Shown: piece by piece, positions 9,191-19,319 of the stretch
How positions within the stretch are numbered: the first letter of the stretch is position 1
How the letters are laid out: every line of letters starts with the position of its first letter
Assembly: GCF_009936045.1 (NCBI RefSeq)
Contig: NZ_QWEQ01000002.1
Span: 62,001 to 126,000 of the forward strand
DNA length: 64,000 nucleotides
Reading direction: 5' to 3'
Source: Emergencia sp. 1XD21-10
GTDB lineage: Bacteria; Bacillota; Clostridia; Peptostreptococcales; Anaerovoracaceae
Position numbers and translations under genes: made by a program
The notes under the pieces: generated by a model
What the model was told of the DNA's origin: nothing
What the model saw: only the letters and a program-made list of their open reading frames with translations
Databases searched by the model: none

Positions 9191-11932
9191 TTATTTGTTC
9201 ACTTTCTTTGCGACCATAGCGAGTCTCGCCTCTACCTTGGCCAGCATATCTTCATATTTTGCCTGTTTTTCTTTTTCCTCGTTGATCACCTTTTCAGGTG
9301 CCTTTGCAAGGAATCCCTGGTTAGAAAGCTTGCCGGAAACGCGCTTTACTTCACCTTCTAGCTTTTTCTTTTCCTTGGTCAGACGATCAAACTCAGCATT
9401 AAAATCTACAAGGTCATCCAGCGGAATAAAGATTTCGATTCCTGCGATGACGGCAGACATAACCTCTTCCGGCACTTCCGATTTGTCGGTTACAAATTTG
9501 ATATCACTGATGTTGGCAAGGTCTTTGATATATCTCTCGCCGCCCTTGATAATTTCCATCTTTTCTCCCTGCGCCAAAATCACTGCACGCAGCTGCTTGC
9601 TCGGTTTTGCGTCAGCTTCAGCACGGATATTTCTGATTGCGCCGATCGCTTCCATAGCGATTTCCAGTTTTTCCTCTTCTGCTGCAAAGCGCCTTTCTTC
9701 TGCAAATTCCGGCCATTTCGCCTGAATCAGGAAGCAGTTCGGATTCTCCTCTCTTTCGCAGTCGGAGTGCGGCAGGAAGGACCAGATTTCTTCTGTGATA
9801 AACGGCATGAACGGGTGCAGCATTTCCAGCATGTTCTTCAAAACCATAACCAGAACGAATCTGACAACCTTCTTGTCTTCTTCATCGTCGCCCCAGAGTC
9901 TTTTCTTTACCAGCTCAATGTACCAGTCACAGTACTCGTTCCAGATCAGTTCGTAAACTCTCTGCCCTGCCAGCGCAAGGTCATATTTTTCCAGCGCCTT
10001 TGTCACATAGTCGGCAGCGTCGTTGACTCTGCTGATCATCCATTTATCTTCATCGCGCAGTGCGATATTCGCAAAGTTTGTAGTATCTCCGCAAGCCATG
10101 CCGCAGCAGTCTGCGCAGCATTTTGCCAATTCTTTAAAGTTGCCTTCTTCGTCCTTAAGGTTCATGATAACGAATCTGGAAGCGTTCCAAAGTTTGTTGG
10201 CAAAATTTCTAGCAGATTCCAGCTTGTCTGTTTTAAAACGCATATCGTTACCCGGCGTAATACCTGTGGTCAGCATAAAACGCAAAGCGTCTGCTCCGTA
10301 CTGGTCGATGACTTCCAGCGGGTCGATGCCGTTTCCAAGGGACTTACTCATCTTGCGACCTTCTGCGTCACGAACCAGTCCGTGAATATATACGTGATGG
10401 AACGGAGATTCTCCCATAGCTTCACAGCCGGAGAATACCATTCTGATGACCCAGAAGAAAATGATATCGTAGCCTGTTACCAGCACATCAGTCGGATAGA
10501 AGTATTCCAGTTCCTTAGTCTTTTCCGGCCAACCCAGTGTGGAAAACGGCCACAGCGCAGATGAGAACCAGGTATCAAGAACGTCTTCGTCCTGCGCTAA
10601 ATCAGCAGAACCGCACTTTGGACACTTGGTTGGATCTTCCTCCGCTACAATCAGTTCTCCGCATTCCTGACAGTACCATGCCGGAATTCTATGTCCCCAC
10701 CACAGCTGCCGGGAAATACACCAGTCTCTGATTTCTTCCAGCCAGTGGAGATAAGTCTTTTCAAAACGTTCAGGCACGTGAGTCAGCGCGCCGCTCTTTG
10801 CAGCTTCAATAGCAGGCTTTGCCAGTTCTTCCATCTTGACAAACCACTGATCGGAAAGCATTGGCTCGATGACAGTGTGGCATCTGTAGCACTCGCCTAC
10901 TGGAATAACCTTCTCCTCGGTCTTTACAAGGTAGCCCGCTTCTTCCAAGTCTTTTACCCATGCTTTGCGGCACTGGTACCTGTCCATGCCTTCGTACTTT
11001 CCTGCCATGGCGTTCATTGTTGCATCTTCGTTGATACAGCAAAGATTTTCTAGTCCTGCACGCTGCCCTACTTCAAAGTCGTTAGGGTCGTGGGCCGGCG
11101 TAATCTTAACTGCGCCGGTTCCTTTTTCCGGATCCGGGTAAGGGTCTGCAATGACAGGAATTTCTCTGCCAACAAGTGGCAGAATGACTTTCTTTCCTAC
11201 CATATCCTTATATCTTTCATCGCTTGGGTGTACGGCAATGGCAACGTCGCCGAACATAGTCTCAGGTCTTGAGGTTGCAACGACCATTTCCTTGCCGCCT
11301 TCTTCTGCAGCAGGATAGCGGAAATACCAATACTGTCCATTCTTGTCCTCGTGCTCTACTTCGGCGTCGGAAAGAGATGTACCGCACTGCGGACACCAGT
11401 TAATCAGACGGTTTCCTCTGTAAATGAGTCCCTTGTTATATAAATGAACGAAGAAATGTCTGACTGCCTTGTTGCAGCCTTCATCCATGGTGAATCGTTC
11501 TCTGCTCCAGTCGCAGGAATCTCCCAGCTTACGGCATTGTCTTGTGATTCTGCCGCCGTATTCTTCCTTCCATGCCCAGGCACGCTTTAAAAATTCTTCT
11601 CTGCCCAGATCTTCCTTTTCTTTGCCTTCGTCATTTCTGATTTTTTCTACCACCTTTACTTCCGTTGCAATGCTGGCGTGGTCAGAGCCCGGCAGCCACA
11701 GCGCACTGTAACCCTGCATTCTCTTCCAGCGAGTCAGTACATCCTGCAAAGTCTGGTCCAGGGCGTGTCCCATGTGCAGCTGGCCTGTAATATTTGGCGG
11801 CGGCATGACAATGGTAAAAGGCTTCTTATCCTCTCTCACCTCAGCACGGAAAGCGCCGTTCTTCTCCCACATCTCATAAATGCGGTCCTCAAAATCCTTC
11901 GGATTATAGGTCTTTGCTAAGTTTTTTTCCAT
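9191..11932 (-). CDS. valS: Valine--tRNA ligase
   Basis: Class I aminoacyl-tRNA synthetase of 913 residues. It has the HIGH-type motif in [17 protein letters not shown], the KMSKS motif in [11 protein letters not shown], an editing domain between them, zinc-ribbon-like CPQCG and CQECG...CPKCG pairs, and a C-terminal coiled coil rich in Lys and Glu. The open frame extends further upstream through the leader RNA, but ATG at 11932 with AAGGAGAT in front is the true start. Expression is controlled by the T-box leader just upstream. Confidence 0.97.
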   Translation of the reverse strand: MEKNLAKTYNPKDFEDRIYEMWEKNGAFRAEVREDKKPFTIVMPPPNITGQLHMGHALDQTLQDVLTRWKRMQGYSALWLPGSDHASIATEVKVVEKIRNDEGKEKEDLGREEFLKRAWAWKEEYGGRITRQCRKLGDSCDWSRERFTMDEGCNKAVRHFFVHLYNKGLIYRGNRLINWCPQCGTSLSDAEVEHEDKNGQYWYFRYPAAEEGGKEMVVATSRPETMFGDVAIAVHPSDERYKDMVGKKVILPLVGREIPVIADPYPDPEKGTGAVKITPAHDPNDFEVGQRAGLENLCCINEDATMNAMAGKYEGMDRYQCRKAWVKDLEEAGYLVKTEEKVIPVGECYRCHTVIEPMLSDQWFVKMEELAKPAIEAAKSGALTHVPERFEKTYLHWLEEIRDWCISRQLWWGHRIPAWYCQECGELIVAEEDPTKCPKCGSADLAQDEDVLDTWFSSALWPFSTLGWPEKTKELEYFYPTDVLVTGYDIIFFWVIRMVFSGCEAMGESPFHHVYIHGLVRDAEGRKMSKSLGNGIDPLEVIDQYGADALRFMLTTGITPGNDMRFKTDKLESARNFANKLWNASRFVIMNLKDEEGNFKELAKCCADCCGMACGDTTNFANIALRDEDKWMISRVNDAADYVTKALEKYDLALAGQRVYELIWNEYCDWYIELVKKRLWGDDEEDKKVVRFVLVMVLKNMLEMLHPFMPFITEEIWSFLPHSDCEREENPNCFLIQAKWPEFAEERRFAAEEEKLEIAMEAIGAIRNIRAEADAKPSKQLRAVILAQGEKMEIIKGGERYIKDLANISDIKFVTDKSEVPEEVMSAVIAGIEIFIPLDDLVDFNAEFDRLTKEKKKLEGEVKRVSGKLSNQGFLAKAPEKVINEEKEKQAKYEDMLAKVEARLAMVAKKVNK

Positions 11933-11987
11933 TGGAATCTCCTTCTTTCTATAGTTTGTTTTTCGGGTGCGCCAAGCTCCAGCAGGC

Positions 11988-12205
11988 AATAAAAAAGTCC
12001 TCTGTGAGCATGCACTCACAAAGGACGAAATTATTCCGCGGTACCACCTTTGTTCCATCTGAAGCTAGTTCAGATGACTCTCATTTCCAAAACAGCTCCA
12101 AAGCAACCTTCGGCGGACACGTTTCTCTAAGGTCTCTCAGCCTATGAACCTTATTCTCTGTAGAGTGTTATCACACTTACTCCTCTTCTTCAACGCTGCA
12201 TATAT
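11988..12205 (-). promoter_or_regulatory. T-box leader controlling valS
   Basis: On the minus strand the leader has a GAGGAGTA segment and a GCTGAGAG apical element typical of stem I, then the antiterminator core AAGGTGGTACCGCGGAA at about 12035-12051. It is followed by an intrinsic terminator with arms near 11999-12024 (GTCCTTTGTGAG / CTCACAGAGGAC) and a T run. Uncharged tRNA-Val should stabilise the antiterminator. I could not assign the specifier codon with confidence. Confidence 0.93.
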
Positions 12206-12223
12206 TTTTTGTTTGTCTCAAAT

Positions 12224-12252
12224 AGTATACCTAAAAGAAGTAAGATTTGCAA
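12224..12252 (-). promoter_or_regulatory. Sigma-A promoter of valS
   Basis: TTGCAA at 12247-12252 and TATACT at 12224-12229 with a 17 bp spacer, reading toward the T-box leader. The same boxes and spacer occur in front of rpsO. Confidence 0.8.
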
Positions 12253-12323
12253 GGGTTTATTTTGTTGGTTTTGGCTGCGTTTAGTTTGAAGTTCATTATT
12301 GACGATGGTGCATAAGCTATGGA

Positions 12324-12583
12324 CGCCAACTTCACTGCTTATTTTATAAATCCTTGCGTTACCTCTCCGAAATATGCCAACTTTCAGCGGTTTCTATAAG
12401 ATTATTGCGCCAAGCTACTGGATTTAGCAGATTTCACTGATAAAACGACGGTACATCGTGCCATATTCTTTTAAAAACTCCTTCATGTTGGCACTCACCG
12501 CCATTTCAAAAAAAACTTTGTCTAAGTTGGCGTTTTCAAAGTAGCGAACGCAAGAAAGTTAAAATAAACCTTTAAAGTTGGCA
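12324..12583. repeat. Intergenic inverted-pair island B (CGCCAAC...TTGCGTT family)
   Basis: Two plus-oriented 37 bp units open with YGCCAAC and close with TTGCGYY: 12324-12360 and 12375-12411. A minus-oriented unit of exactly the same length is at 12547-12583 (AACGCAA...GTTGGCA). Two more GTTGGC half-sites at 12488 and 12526 have only degenerate partners at the expected distance. The interiors differ. Plus units come first and minus units second, a convergent layout shared with island G. The gap between the valS promoter and the XRE gene holds no supportable gene. Confidence 0.78.
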
Positions 12584-12719
12584 TATCGTCAAAATCACAC
12601 ATCGATTAGATATTCTTTGCCCAGTCTGCCACCAGCTTTTCTGCCGCAGCAAACCATTGCCTGAAAATATTGAATCTGCTTTAGTATTGTGTTTTCCTCC
12701 AAAGCACTGTATAGGCTTT

Positions 12720-13229
12720 TTAGCCTTTCTTTCGAGTCAGAAAACTTCCAACGATTGCTCCTATTAAAATAATCGGTGCGATTCTAACAAACAGCCACTC
12801 AAGCGAGTGAAAGGCTACGCCTAATACCGCAGTTTCCGGATCGCTATAGTTCCAGCCTAAGTAAGGACTGTCGAAAACGATTAGAAAGGCAAAAATGATT
12901 ATGATAACTGCAGACAATGTAATAAGCAGCCAGTGAATCAGCGTTCTTCTTGTATTCTTCCTCTGTGCCAGCTGCAGGTTTATAATTTCTAGTTTTTCAG
13001 AAATTACTTTTAGGTCATCGACCTTTGTCTCAGCAATGGTTTCTCCAAGCAAAGCGCTGACCGGCGTTTCAAAGACCTCTGATATGGCGATTAGCATATC
13101 CGAATCCGGTACTGACAATCCCTGTTCCCATTTAGAGATCGTTTGTCTCACCACATTCAGCTTAACTGCAAGTTCCTCTTGAGAAAGTCCTTTTGATTTT
13201 CTGATTATCTTTATGTTTTCGTTTAACAT
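12720..13229 (-). CDS. XRE-type regulator with C-terminal membrane segments
   Basis: 169 residues. An XRE helix-turn-helix at residues 3-60 (IKIIRKSKGLSQEELAVKLNVVR) is followed by a linker with coiled-coil character and two hydrophobic stretches (about 105-125 and 140-160), so the DNA-binding domain is probably tethered to the membrane. The start is ATG at 13229 behind AGGAGG. The target is unknown. The gene sits alone between two repeat islands (B downstream, C upstream). Confidence 0.82.
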   Translation of the reverse strand: MLNENIKIIRKSKGLSQEELAVKLNVVRQTISKWEQGLSVPDSDMLIAISEVFETPVSALLGETIAETKVDDLKVISEKLEIINLQLAQRKNTRRTLIHWLLITLSAVIIIIFAFLIVFDSPYLGWNYSDPETAVLGVAFHSLEWLFVRIAPIILIGAIVGSFLTRKKG

Positions 13230-13403
13230 TTTTAGATTTCCTCCTTTTTCAATCGATAAGGCGATTGTATAAGGAACCGTCCGTTGCTGCAAGCAACGCA
13301 AATTAACATTTGAAATTATTGTAGCACAGACGTTTCTCATTGCCACGGTTCCATCGCTTGCCTACCACGGCAAACGCATGAAAAGTATCATGAACCATCA
13401 ATA

Positions 13404-13582
13404 CTGACAAAATGATAGCAGCATGCAGGATTTTGTCAGCAAATCGTGAAGAACCCCATCTTAATACGCCTGAAATCCTGACAGAACTGACAAAATCAAA
13501 AATAATTGTCAGTTCTGGCAGGATTTTTGATAGAAACACAGACAAAACTGACAAAAATCTAAAAAGCAGTCAGCTTTGTCTG
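13404..13582. repeat. Intergenic inverted-pair island C (CTGACAA family)
   Basis: A 36 bp unit with perfect 10 bp arms (CTGACAAAAT / ATTTTGTCAG) is at 13404-13439. Two nested structures follow. At 13478-13521 two direct half-sites 9 bp apart face two inverted ones, with a long stem (13473-13493 against 13506-13526, one mismatch). At 13539-13582 CAGACAAAACTGAC faces GTCAGCTTTGTCTG. Within each nest the half-sites pair at 34-36 bp. The island lies upstream of the XRE gene and downstream of folBK. Confidence 0.82.
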
Positions 13583-13640
13583 TTTCAGAAAATCACTAAA
13601 TATGTGGCGTTTATATGTCCACACATTTTTTCATAACAAT

Positions 13641-14459
13641 TTATAATTCTTCCTTCAACGCTTTGATGGTCTTTCCAAACACAGGATGCCGCACCCAGGG
13701 TGCAATCTGCGCCAGAGGTGTCAGCACAAAGTCTCGCTTATGCATTTCCACATGAGGAATCGTAAGCGCCTCGCTGTCCATTACCAAATCATCGTAGAGC
13801 AAAATATCCAAATCCAGTGTTCTCGGTCCCCAGTGGATTTCCCTCTTTCTGTCAGCCGCAGCCTCTATCTCATGAAGAAGCGTAAGCAGTTCTGCAGGCG
13901 AAAGCAGGGTTTCCAGTTCCAAACAGCTGTTGAGAAAATCGTCCTGCTCTACACCGCCGTAAGGTTCGGTAACGATATAATCTGCAACCTTCTTGACACG
14001 GCAACCCTCTGACTGAGAGAGACGAGAAACTGCCATGTCCAAATAACCTTTCTTATCCCCCAGATTAGAACCCAGTGCAATATAGCAGCGATGCCAGAAT
14101 CTGGTGATTTTAACCGATACATAGTCGAGCGGCAGCTTTACCGGCGCCCATGGTTTTTTGATTTCCAGGGAAATGCCGCGTACCAGCGGAAATGCCTCAA
14201 GAACAGCCCATGCCAGCTGCTCTGCCGCAGCCTCTATAAGTTTATAGGTATGCTCCTGCAGGAATCCTACCATAAACTGTGATACTTCCCCATAATGAGT
14301 GGATTCTGTCAGGTCATCGCTTCTTCCTGCACTCTGCAAATCACTATAAAGCACAGCGGACACAACAAACTTTTGTCCCAGTGCAGTCTCCTCGGAAAAA
14401 ACGCCATGATTGGCAAAAAACTGCAGATTTTCTATATGAATTTCATCGTACTTTTTCAT
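13641..14459 (-). CDS. folBK: Dihydroneopterin aldolase fused to HPPK
   Basis: 272 residues combining two consecutive folate enzymes. Residues 1-120 are FolB (IENLQFFANHGVFSEE, then AAEQLAWAVLEAFP), which cleaves dihydroneopterin. Residues 125-272 are FolK (CYIALGSNLGDKKGYLDMAV, DRKREIHWGPRTLDLDILLYDD), which pyrophosphorylates the hydroxymethyl product. The gene overlaps folP by 4 bp and ends the folE-HD-folP-folBK operon. Such fusions are known in clostridia and other bacteria. Confidence 0.94.
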   Translation of the reverse strand: MKKYDEIHIENLQFFANHGVFSEETALGQKFVVSAVLYSDLQSAGRSDDLTESTHYGEVSQFMVGFLQEHTYKLIEAAAEQLAWAVLEAFPLVRGISLEIKKPWAPVKLPLDYVSVKITRFWHRCYIALGSNLGDKKGYLDMAVSRLSQSEGCRVKKVADYIVTEPYGGVEQDDFLNSCLELETLLSPAELLTLLHEIEAAADRKREIHWGPRTLDLDILLYDDLVMDSEALTIPHVEMHKRDFVLTPLAQIAPWVRHPVFGKTIKALKEEL

Positions 14460-15268
14460 TTTCCTTCTCCCATAATCGCAAGGGTCATTTGAATCGCCCT
14501 GAAATTTTCTTTGATGTCATGGACACGAACAAAGGCTGCGCCCTTCATCACACCCATGACTGTCGTTGCTACCGTTCCTTCGACACGCTCCTCTACTGGT
14601 AGATTGAGCGCATTTCCAATCATAGATTTTCTCGAAGTAGCAAGTAATACCGGATATCCTAATGCACAAAGTTCCTCCAGGCGATTGACAACAATCAAAT
14701 TATGTTCATATGTTTTTCCAAAGCCTACACCTGGATCCAGCATAATCTGATCTTTTGAAATTCCTGCTACCTGTGCAATTTCCAATGTTTCTCGCATGTC
14801 TTCCAACATATCTGCCATAAAATCCTCGTACTCGGCTTTTTCCCGATTATGCATAAGACAGCAAGGAACATCATACGCAGCAATCAACTCCGCTATTTTC
14901 TTATCGTATTTCAGTCCCCAGATATCGTTGACCATATCTGCCCCCGCTTTAAGTGCCGCTTCTACCACCTGTGATTTATAGCTGTCAATAGACACAGGCA
15001 CGTCAAAATTTTCCTTTACCATCTCAATACACGGTACCACCCGCCGGATTTCTTCTTCTATAGAAATCTGCACATGACCCGGCCTTGTGGACTCTCCACC
15101 AATATCGATTAAATCTGCTCCTTCATCAATCATCTGCGCCACATGTGCTTTCGCCCGTGTCAGGTCGTTCCACTTTCCTCCATCAGAAAAGGAATCCGGC
15201 GTGACGTTGAGGATTCCCATGATATAGCAGCTATTTACAAAGTCAAAATCTCTATTTCCAATTTTCAT
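14456..15268 (-). CDS. folP: Dihydropteroate synthase
   Basis: Joins p-aminobenzoate to hydroxymethyl-dihydropterin pyrophosphate; the sulfonamide target. The 270-residue TIM barrel shows GILNVTPDSFSDGGK, DLIDIGGESTRPG, DMVNDIWGL and LDPGVGFGKT motifs in the expected order. The start at 15268 is 1 bp from the HD-domain gene stop and the end overlaps folBK by 4 bp, so this is tight operon coupling. Confidence 0.96.
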   Translation of the reverse strand: MKIGNRDFDFVNSCYIMGILNVTPDSFSDGGKWNDLTRAKAHVAQMIDEGADLIDIGGESTRPGHVQISIEEEIRRVVPCIEMVKENFDVPVSIDSYKSQVVEAALKAGADMVNDIWGLKYDKKIAELIAAYDVPCCLMHNREKAEYEDFMADMLEDMRETLEIAQVAGISKDQIMLDPGVGFGKTYEHNLIVVNRLEELCALGYPVLLATSRKSMIGNALNLPVEERVEGTVATTVMGVMKGAAFVRVHDIKENFRAIQMTLAIMGEGK

Positions 15269-15269
15269 T

Positions 15270-15764
15270 TCAATCTTTTATCTCCTTGTTTTTCTTATCT
15301 TCACTCCAGTTACAGGTCCCCTGCTGTTTACAATAAAAACAGTTTCGTGAACCTTTGTCAGCACGATACAACAGCCCTGCCAAATCAGATCGTAATCTAC
15401 TATCCGGCTGTCTATGGGCACCGATTGCCTCAATAATTGCAGCACATTCTTCTTCGCAAAAGCCTATTTCACTCAAAATCGTTCCTGCCAGTGCACAGCT
15501 TGCCTCATGGTGAGGAACATCCTGCACATACTCCAAGCCCCTACCGATATCGTGCAGTAGCGCCGCCGCATAAATCAGTTCCTTGCTGACTCCAAGACTT
15601 TCTTCCAGATTTTCGATGTGTGCCAGCCTTGCTGTATCCAGCAAATGAGTCAAATCATGCTTACAATATATACGAGTCTCTTCCATAGCCTCAATCTGCG
15701 CCATCGCTCCTTGCCAAAGCGGATGCCTGATGATTCGATTTACCCGATTCATGTGTTCCATCAC
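15270..15764 (-). CDS. HD-domain phosphohydrolase in the folate operon
   Basis: 164 residues with an HD metal site: H in [13 protein letters not shown], the HD pair in [11 protein letters not shown] in VPHHEAS and a late D in [13 protein letters not shown]. The C-terminal tail holds a [10 protein letters not shown] cluster that could bind metal. It overlaps folE by 4 bp and precedes folP by 1 bp. The operon has no recognisable dihydroneopterin triphosphate pyrophosphatase, so this HD protein is a candidate for that step; that is inference from position only. Confidence 0.85.
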   Translation of the reverse strand: MMEHMNRVNRIIRHPLWQGAMAQIEAMEETRIYCKHDLTHLLDTARLAHIENLEESLGVSKELIYAAALLHDIGRGLEYVQDVPHHEASCALAGTILSEIGFCEEECAAIIEAIGAHRQPDSRLRSDLAGLLYRADKGSRNCFYCKQQGTCNWSEDKKNKEIKD

Positions 15765-16315
15765 TTACCCATCACCTGAAAGAAACGATTCTGCAGCTTC
15801 TCATCCTGCTCAAACGCACCTCTGGTAACCACCGTCACAGTCTTTGCACCCGGTTTTTTAATACCACGCATAGTCATACACATATGCTCAGCTTCAATGA
15901 GCACCATGACTCCTTTGGGCTGCAATTCTTCCATAAAAGCGTCAGCAATCTGCGCTGCAAGCCGCTCCTGCAGCTGAAAGCGCTTTGCGAAAACCTCCAC
16001 AGTTCTGGCAATCTTGGAAAGTCCTACAACCTCACCATTTGGAATATATGCTACAGCTACATTTCCATAAAAAGGAAGCATATGGTGTTCGCAGAAAGAA
16101 TAGAAATGAATATCTTTCTCCAAAATCATGTCGCTGTTTTCCACATGAAACCGCTTGGCAAGATGCGTCTGTGCACTGTCGGTATATCCAGCTGCAAGTT
16201 CCTCGTACATACGTGCAATCCGCTCCGGCGTTTCCCTCAGTCCTTCCCTATTTATATCTTCGCCGATTCCCTCAAGAATCAAGCGGACACCTTCTTTTAT
16301 CTTTTCGCTATCCAT
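15761..16315 (-). CDS. folE: GTP cyclohydrolase I
   Basis: First enzyme of the pterin branch, converting GTP to dihydroneopterin triphosphate. The 184-residue form starts at ATG 16315 (MDSEKIKEG), which fits the family length; the frame extends further upstream without a good ribosome binding site. Zinc ligands are in FCEHHMLPF and EHMCMTMRG. It leads the operon folE-HD-folP-folBK, in which all junctions overlap or nearly touch. Confidence 0.95.
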   Translation of the reverse strand: MDSEKIKEGVRLILEGIGEDINREGLRETPERIARMYEELAAGYTDSAQTHLAKRFHVENSDMILEKDIHFYSFCEHHMLPFYGNVAVAYIPNGEVVGLSKIARTVEVFAKRFQLQERLAAQIADAFMEELQPKGVMVLIEAEHMCMTMRGIKKPGAKTVTVVTRGAFEQDEKLQNRFFQVMGK

Positions 16316-16479
16316 TACTGTATCATGTCCTTTCAATAGTTCATTGCCCATAGATTTCATTATATGACATTTCCCCGCGAAGTACAAGGAAAAAGCAAGA
16401 AAAACACATATTCACACAATCATTATCCTATGTATGGCTTAGTGCCCTTTTCAACAGATTTTACCAGATAAATTGAGAA

Positions 16480-16989
16480 TTATAACTTTAAGCTATATTG
16501 TAAAAGATTATAACGATGTCCGTCTTTGCCGTCTATTTCAGTTACTGTAGAAATCATCGAGAAACCAAATGACTCTGCCAAAAGATTAGATGCTCTGTTT
16601 TCCTCTCTTGTCGAATAAATAAATTCTTTTGCATCAAACTCCTTTTTGCAATATTGAATCAACCCCCGAAGAATCTGTTTTCCAAACCCTTTCCGTACAT
16701 AATTGGGACCTAAACATATCCCTGCTTCTTGATAGGTGCAAGGACCAATCTTTTCTACGCCGGCAAAGCCAATCGCCTTACCACTTGCCCTTTCATAAAC
16801 CAAATATGTATCATGCTCTTTTTGAAATGCAATAGTTTTTATCATCCGTATTTTGGCATCATCTTCGTTTGTAGTAATACTCCAAGACATGTATTTTGCA
16901 CTTTCCGGTTGAGACCAAACATTGTAATACATTTCTTTCCAATCCGAAAACTTCGCCTTATCAAGAATAAGACTCTCTGTTTCAATCAT
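16480..16989 (-). CDS. GNAT family N-acetyltransferase (RimJ-like)
   Basis: 169 residues of the RimJ/RimL type: TESLILDKAKFSDWKEMYYN at the start, GFAGVEKIG in the core, and an acetyl-CoA loop in LGPNYVRKGFGKQIL. The ATG at 16989 follows CAGGAG; a TTG a few codons upstream is less likely. The substrate is unknown. It is separated from folE by about 160 bp and starts a run of small accessory enzymes. Confidence 0.82.
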   Translation of the reverse strand: MIETESLILDKAKFSDWKEMYYNVWSQPESAKYMSWSITTNEDDAKIRMIKTIAFQKEHDTYLVYERASGKAIGFAGVEKIGPCTYQEAGICLGPNYVRKGFGKQILRGLIQYCKKEFDAKEFIYSTREENRASNLLAESFGFSMISTVTEIDGKDGHRYNLLQYSLKL

Positions 16990-17076
16990 TTTCAAATTCT
17001 CCTGCAAATCCCAATTTACCCACTTAAATTACACCTATTTTTACAGGTATCCGTCTACTGTTTTTTCATCTATAAA

Positions 17077-17613
17077 TCACTTTTGAAACTCCGAATCCGG
17101 GTCGCCCATCGCTTTCCAGCCAAACCGCACCACAGATACGATAATTGAAGTTAAAGTGATGGTTTCATTTAGAACGCCGCCCCACGAGCCGGCATAGATA
17201 TCGTAAATCAGCCAGCAAGGTGATGCACAGAACAAATTAGCCCCTCTTATCATCTTCGCATTATTGGTCCAATAGAAAATTGTACTAACCGATGACGCTA
17301 AAAATGTCAAAATGGTAACAGGACCTGCCCATGTAAAAATCAGAACCACTGCAAAGGCAGCACAAAATGCCCACGCAAGTTCTTTCCTCTGCACCCATTT
17401 CCATTCATTGTACTTTGTCAAAAGCGCATATCTCAGAATATTAAGCAACATGCTCAAACAGCCGCTGTACGCACCCAGCATGAAAAACTGAATGCAGAAA
17501 AGCAGCGAACCTAAAAGCTGAAATATGTACAGCGCCTTATTGGACTTGATTTGATAAGAAACGATAAAGGCAATTACGCCCAGAAATCCGATTCCCTGTA
17601 TGAAGATATCCAT
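17077..17613 (-). CDS. YgjV-family inner membrane protein
   Basis: 178 residues with about six hydrophobic segments and the YgjV pattern (GFLGVIAFIVSYQIKSNKAL, SVSTIFYWTNNAKMIR, CWLIYDIYAGSWGGVLNE). The function of this family is not established. It starts 6 bp after the methyltransferase stop and is probably translated from the same transcript. Confidence 0.8.
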   Translation of the reverse strand: MDIFIQGIGFLGVIAFIVSYQIKSNKALYIFQLLGSLLFCIQFFMLGAYSGCLSMLLNILRYALLTKYNEWKWVQRKELAWAFCAAFAVVLIFTWAGPVTILTFLASSVSTIFYWTNNAKMIRGANLFCASPCWLIYDIYAGSWGGVLNETITLTSIIVSVVRFGWKAMGDPDSEFQK

Positions 17614-17619
17614 ATCTTT

Positions 17620-18378
17620 TCATCTCGCAACCACAATTGGCTGATAAAATCCAGTTTCTTCCGGCATTTTCCAGATAACTTCGCAAAATCCGCCGGCAAG
17701 GAGTAAATCTGTCAGTTCCTGTCTGCGCACTGCTCTGTATTCACAGGCAAACTTGCTGATTCGCGGTTCTCCCTCATCTTCGATGATATATTGGGTAAAC
17801 TGATAATGGTCGCCATTCCAATCCCATGTCTGAAAAGAAACCCGCTGACCACCCTCGGTTTTGTGAATGTATGGCGGCGAATAAGTCGGTTTTTCCGCAA
17901 GAATGCTGTCATAGTCTCTAATGCTTGCGACAAAAATACCGCCGGATTTTGTACGGTCTGAAATGCTGTTTACCGCACTTGCCAGCGCCTCATGGGAAAG
18001 CATATGTGGAAGCGCATTGTCCATTGCGATGACGATATCAAACTGCCGATCAAAAGTTTTGGATAAAGCACAGAAATCCACCTGAGTAAATACAATATCT
18101 ACATGATTATCCGCAGCTCTCTTTTTCGCCTCTGCAAGCTCCCCCTCGCTGAGATCCGAAGCAGTTACTTTATAACCTTTTTGTGCGATACCTACAGCCT
18201 GCGTACCAATGCCGCATGCACAGTCAAGAAACTCTGCATCAGTATCAAAACCGTAACTTTTAAAAATCTTATCTAAAAGCGCCGCTTGTTCTTTGGTTGT
18301 TTCCTCCCAATTCTGAAACAGCTTATCGTATTGATTTGCCATCTGGTCGTAAAAATTCTGTGTAATAGCTATTTTCAT
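17620..18378 (-). CDS. Class I SAM-dependent methyltransferase
   Basis: 252 residues with SAM motif I FLDCACGIGTQAVGIA, motif II region VTASDLSEGELAEAKKRAA, and FDIVIAMDNALPHM as the post-motif strand. The substrate is not deducible. The ATG at 18378 has AAAGGAAG upstream; the frame extends into the remnant of the broken acetyltransferase gene, which is not part of this protein. Confidence 0.85.
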   Translation of the reverse strand: MKIAITQNFYDQMANQYDKLFQNWEETTKEQAALLDKIFKSYGFDTDAEFLDCACGIGTQAVGIAQKGYKVTASDLSEGELAEAKKRAADNHVDIVFTQVDFCALSKTFDRQFDIVIAMDNALPHMLSHEALASAVNSISDRTKSGGIFVASIRDYDSILAEKPTYSPPYIHKTEGGQRVSFQTWDWNGDHYQFTQYIIEDEGEPRISKFACEYRAVRRQELTDLLLAGGFCEVIWKMPEETGFYQPIVVAR

Positions 18379-18394
18379 AGACTTCCTTTCTGTG

Positions 18395-18698
18395 TTACCA
18401 ATTTTTTTGCAAAATAATTTCCAGAGGCTCACCGGAAAGCAGCAAAGCCCCACAATCAATAATCCGTTAACTGTGTGCCATAGCCTTTACCTCTGTAACC
18501 TTCCAGAAAAAACAACATATTCATAAAAGGAATGCTGTCCCAGAACAAATTGTACCGCAGCCAGCCGGCAAATGTGTTCGCCTGGAACATAACGAGAATT
18601 CTTCCTGATTCTATACAGTTTCTAAGTTCCTCTTCAGAAACTCCGTGTTCATACTGTTTCAGAACTTCAAAGTCATTCATATTTGCATATCGAATCAT
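18395..18698 (-). pseudogene. Acetyltransferase (GNAT) gene with an internal deletion
   Basis: The first 80 codons encode a GNAT N-terminal half ending in the acetyl-CoA loop (LEGYRGKGYGTQL) and then stop abruptly after TDY. Immediately downstream, in another frame, the sequence encodes GALLLSGEPLEIILQKNW followed by a stop, which matches how the C-terminus of related acetyltransferases reads. About 50 codons between the two parts are missing, and the join is out of frame. I infer a deletion pseudogene; a functional short product is unlikely. Confidence 0.7.
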
Positions 18699-18716
18699 AT
18701 CATCTTCTCCTTATTG

Positions 18717-19319
18717 CTATATGAAAGGAAAATTTTCCTCGTCATAAGCTTTTACACGCTTAGCATTCAGTTCATCATCGTAAATATCTGATTCATAGTA
18801 TTTGCCGCCTTTAGCAGAAGAAAGATATCCAGGAATAAGTTCCATTCCCATAAATGCGGGATAATGATTTCCGTTTAAATCCGTTATACCCCACGTATAC
18901 GCCTCTTTAAAGCCAAACTGCGGATAGTACTCCGGTCTGCCAAAGAATAGAATTGCTCCGAAACCCATTTTCTTTGCTTTAGCAATCATCCCAGTAAGGA
19001 GTGCCTTTCCAACACCTTTCCTCTGTAGCTCTGGCAATACGCTAATTGGTCCAAAATTCAAAACAGGAATCGTTCTATCTTCCATTCTTACTTCTGCCTT
19101 GCTGCAAATGACATGTCCTGCGATGGTTTCATCTATTTCAGCAACTAAACTAAGACCTGGTATTCCATCTCTCCGTCTCAACTCATGCACCATCCAGTGC
19201 TCATATGGACAGCCAATCCCTCCATCCTCTATTCTGCCAGGATAGGAAAAAGCTTCTCTGGTGATTTCTTCAACCCTGCGATAGTCCTTTTCCTGTTCCT
19301 CTCTAATTGTAATATTCAT
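18717..19319 (-). CDS. GNAT family N-acetyltransferase
   Basis: 200 residues, a YhbS-like GNAT protein: ITIREEQEKDYRRVEEITREAF at the start, NFGPISVLPELQRKGVGKALL as acetyl-CoA loop, then GFGAILFFGRPEYYPQFGF. The start is ATG 19319 behind GGGGAG, overlapping the Nudix gene end by 17 bp, so the two genes are probably coupled. The substrate is unknown. Confidence 0.85.
   Translation of the reverse strand: MNITIREEQEKDYRRVEEITREAFSYPGRIEDGGIGCPYEHWMVHELRRRDGIPGLSLVAEIDETIAGHVICSKAEVRMEDRTIPVLNFGPISVLPELQRKGVGKALLTGMIAKAKKMGFGAILFFGRPEYYPQFGFKEAYTWGITDLNGNHYPAFMGMELIPGYLSSAKGGKYYESDIYDDELNAKRVKAYDEENFPFI

Noticed and set aside
13303-13636. Small open frames upstream of the XRE gene
   Set aside because: They overlap island C and have no coding character.
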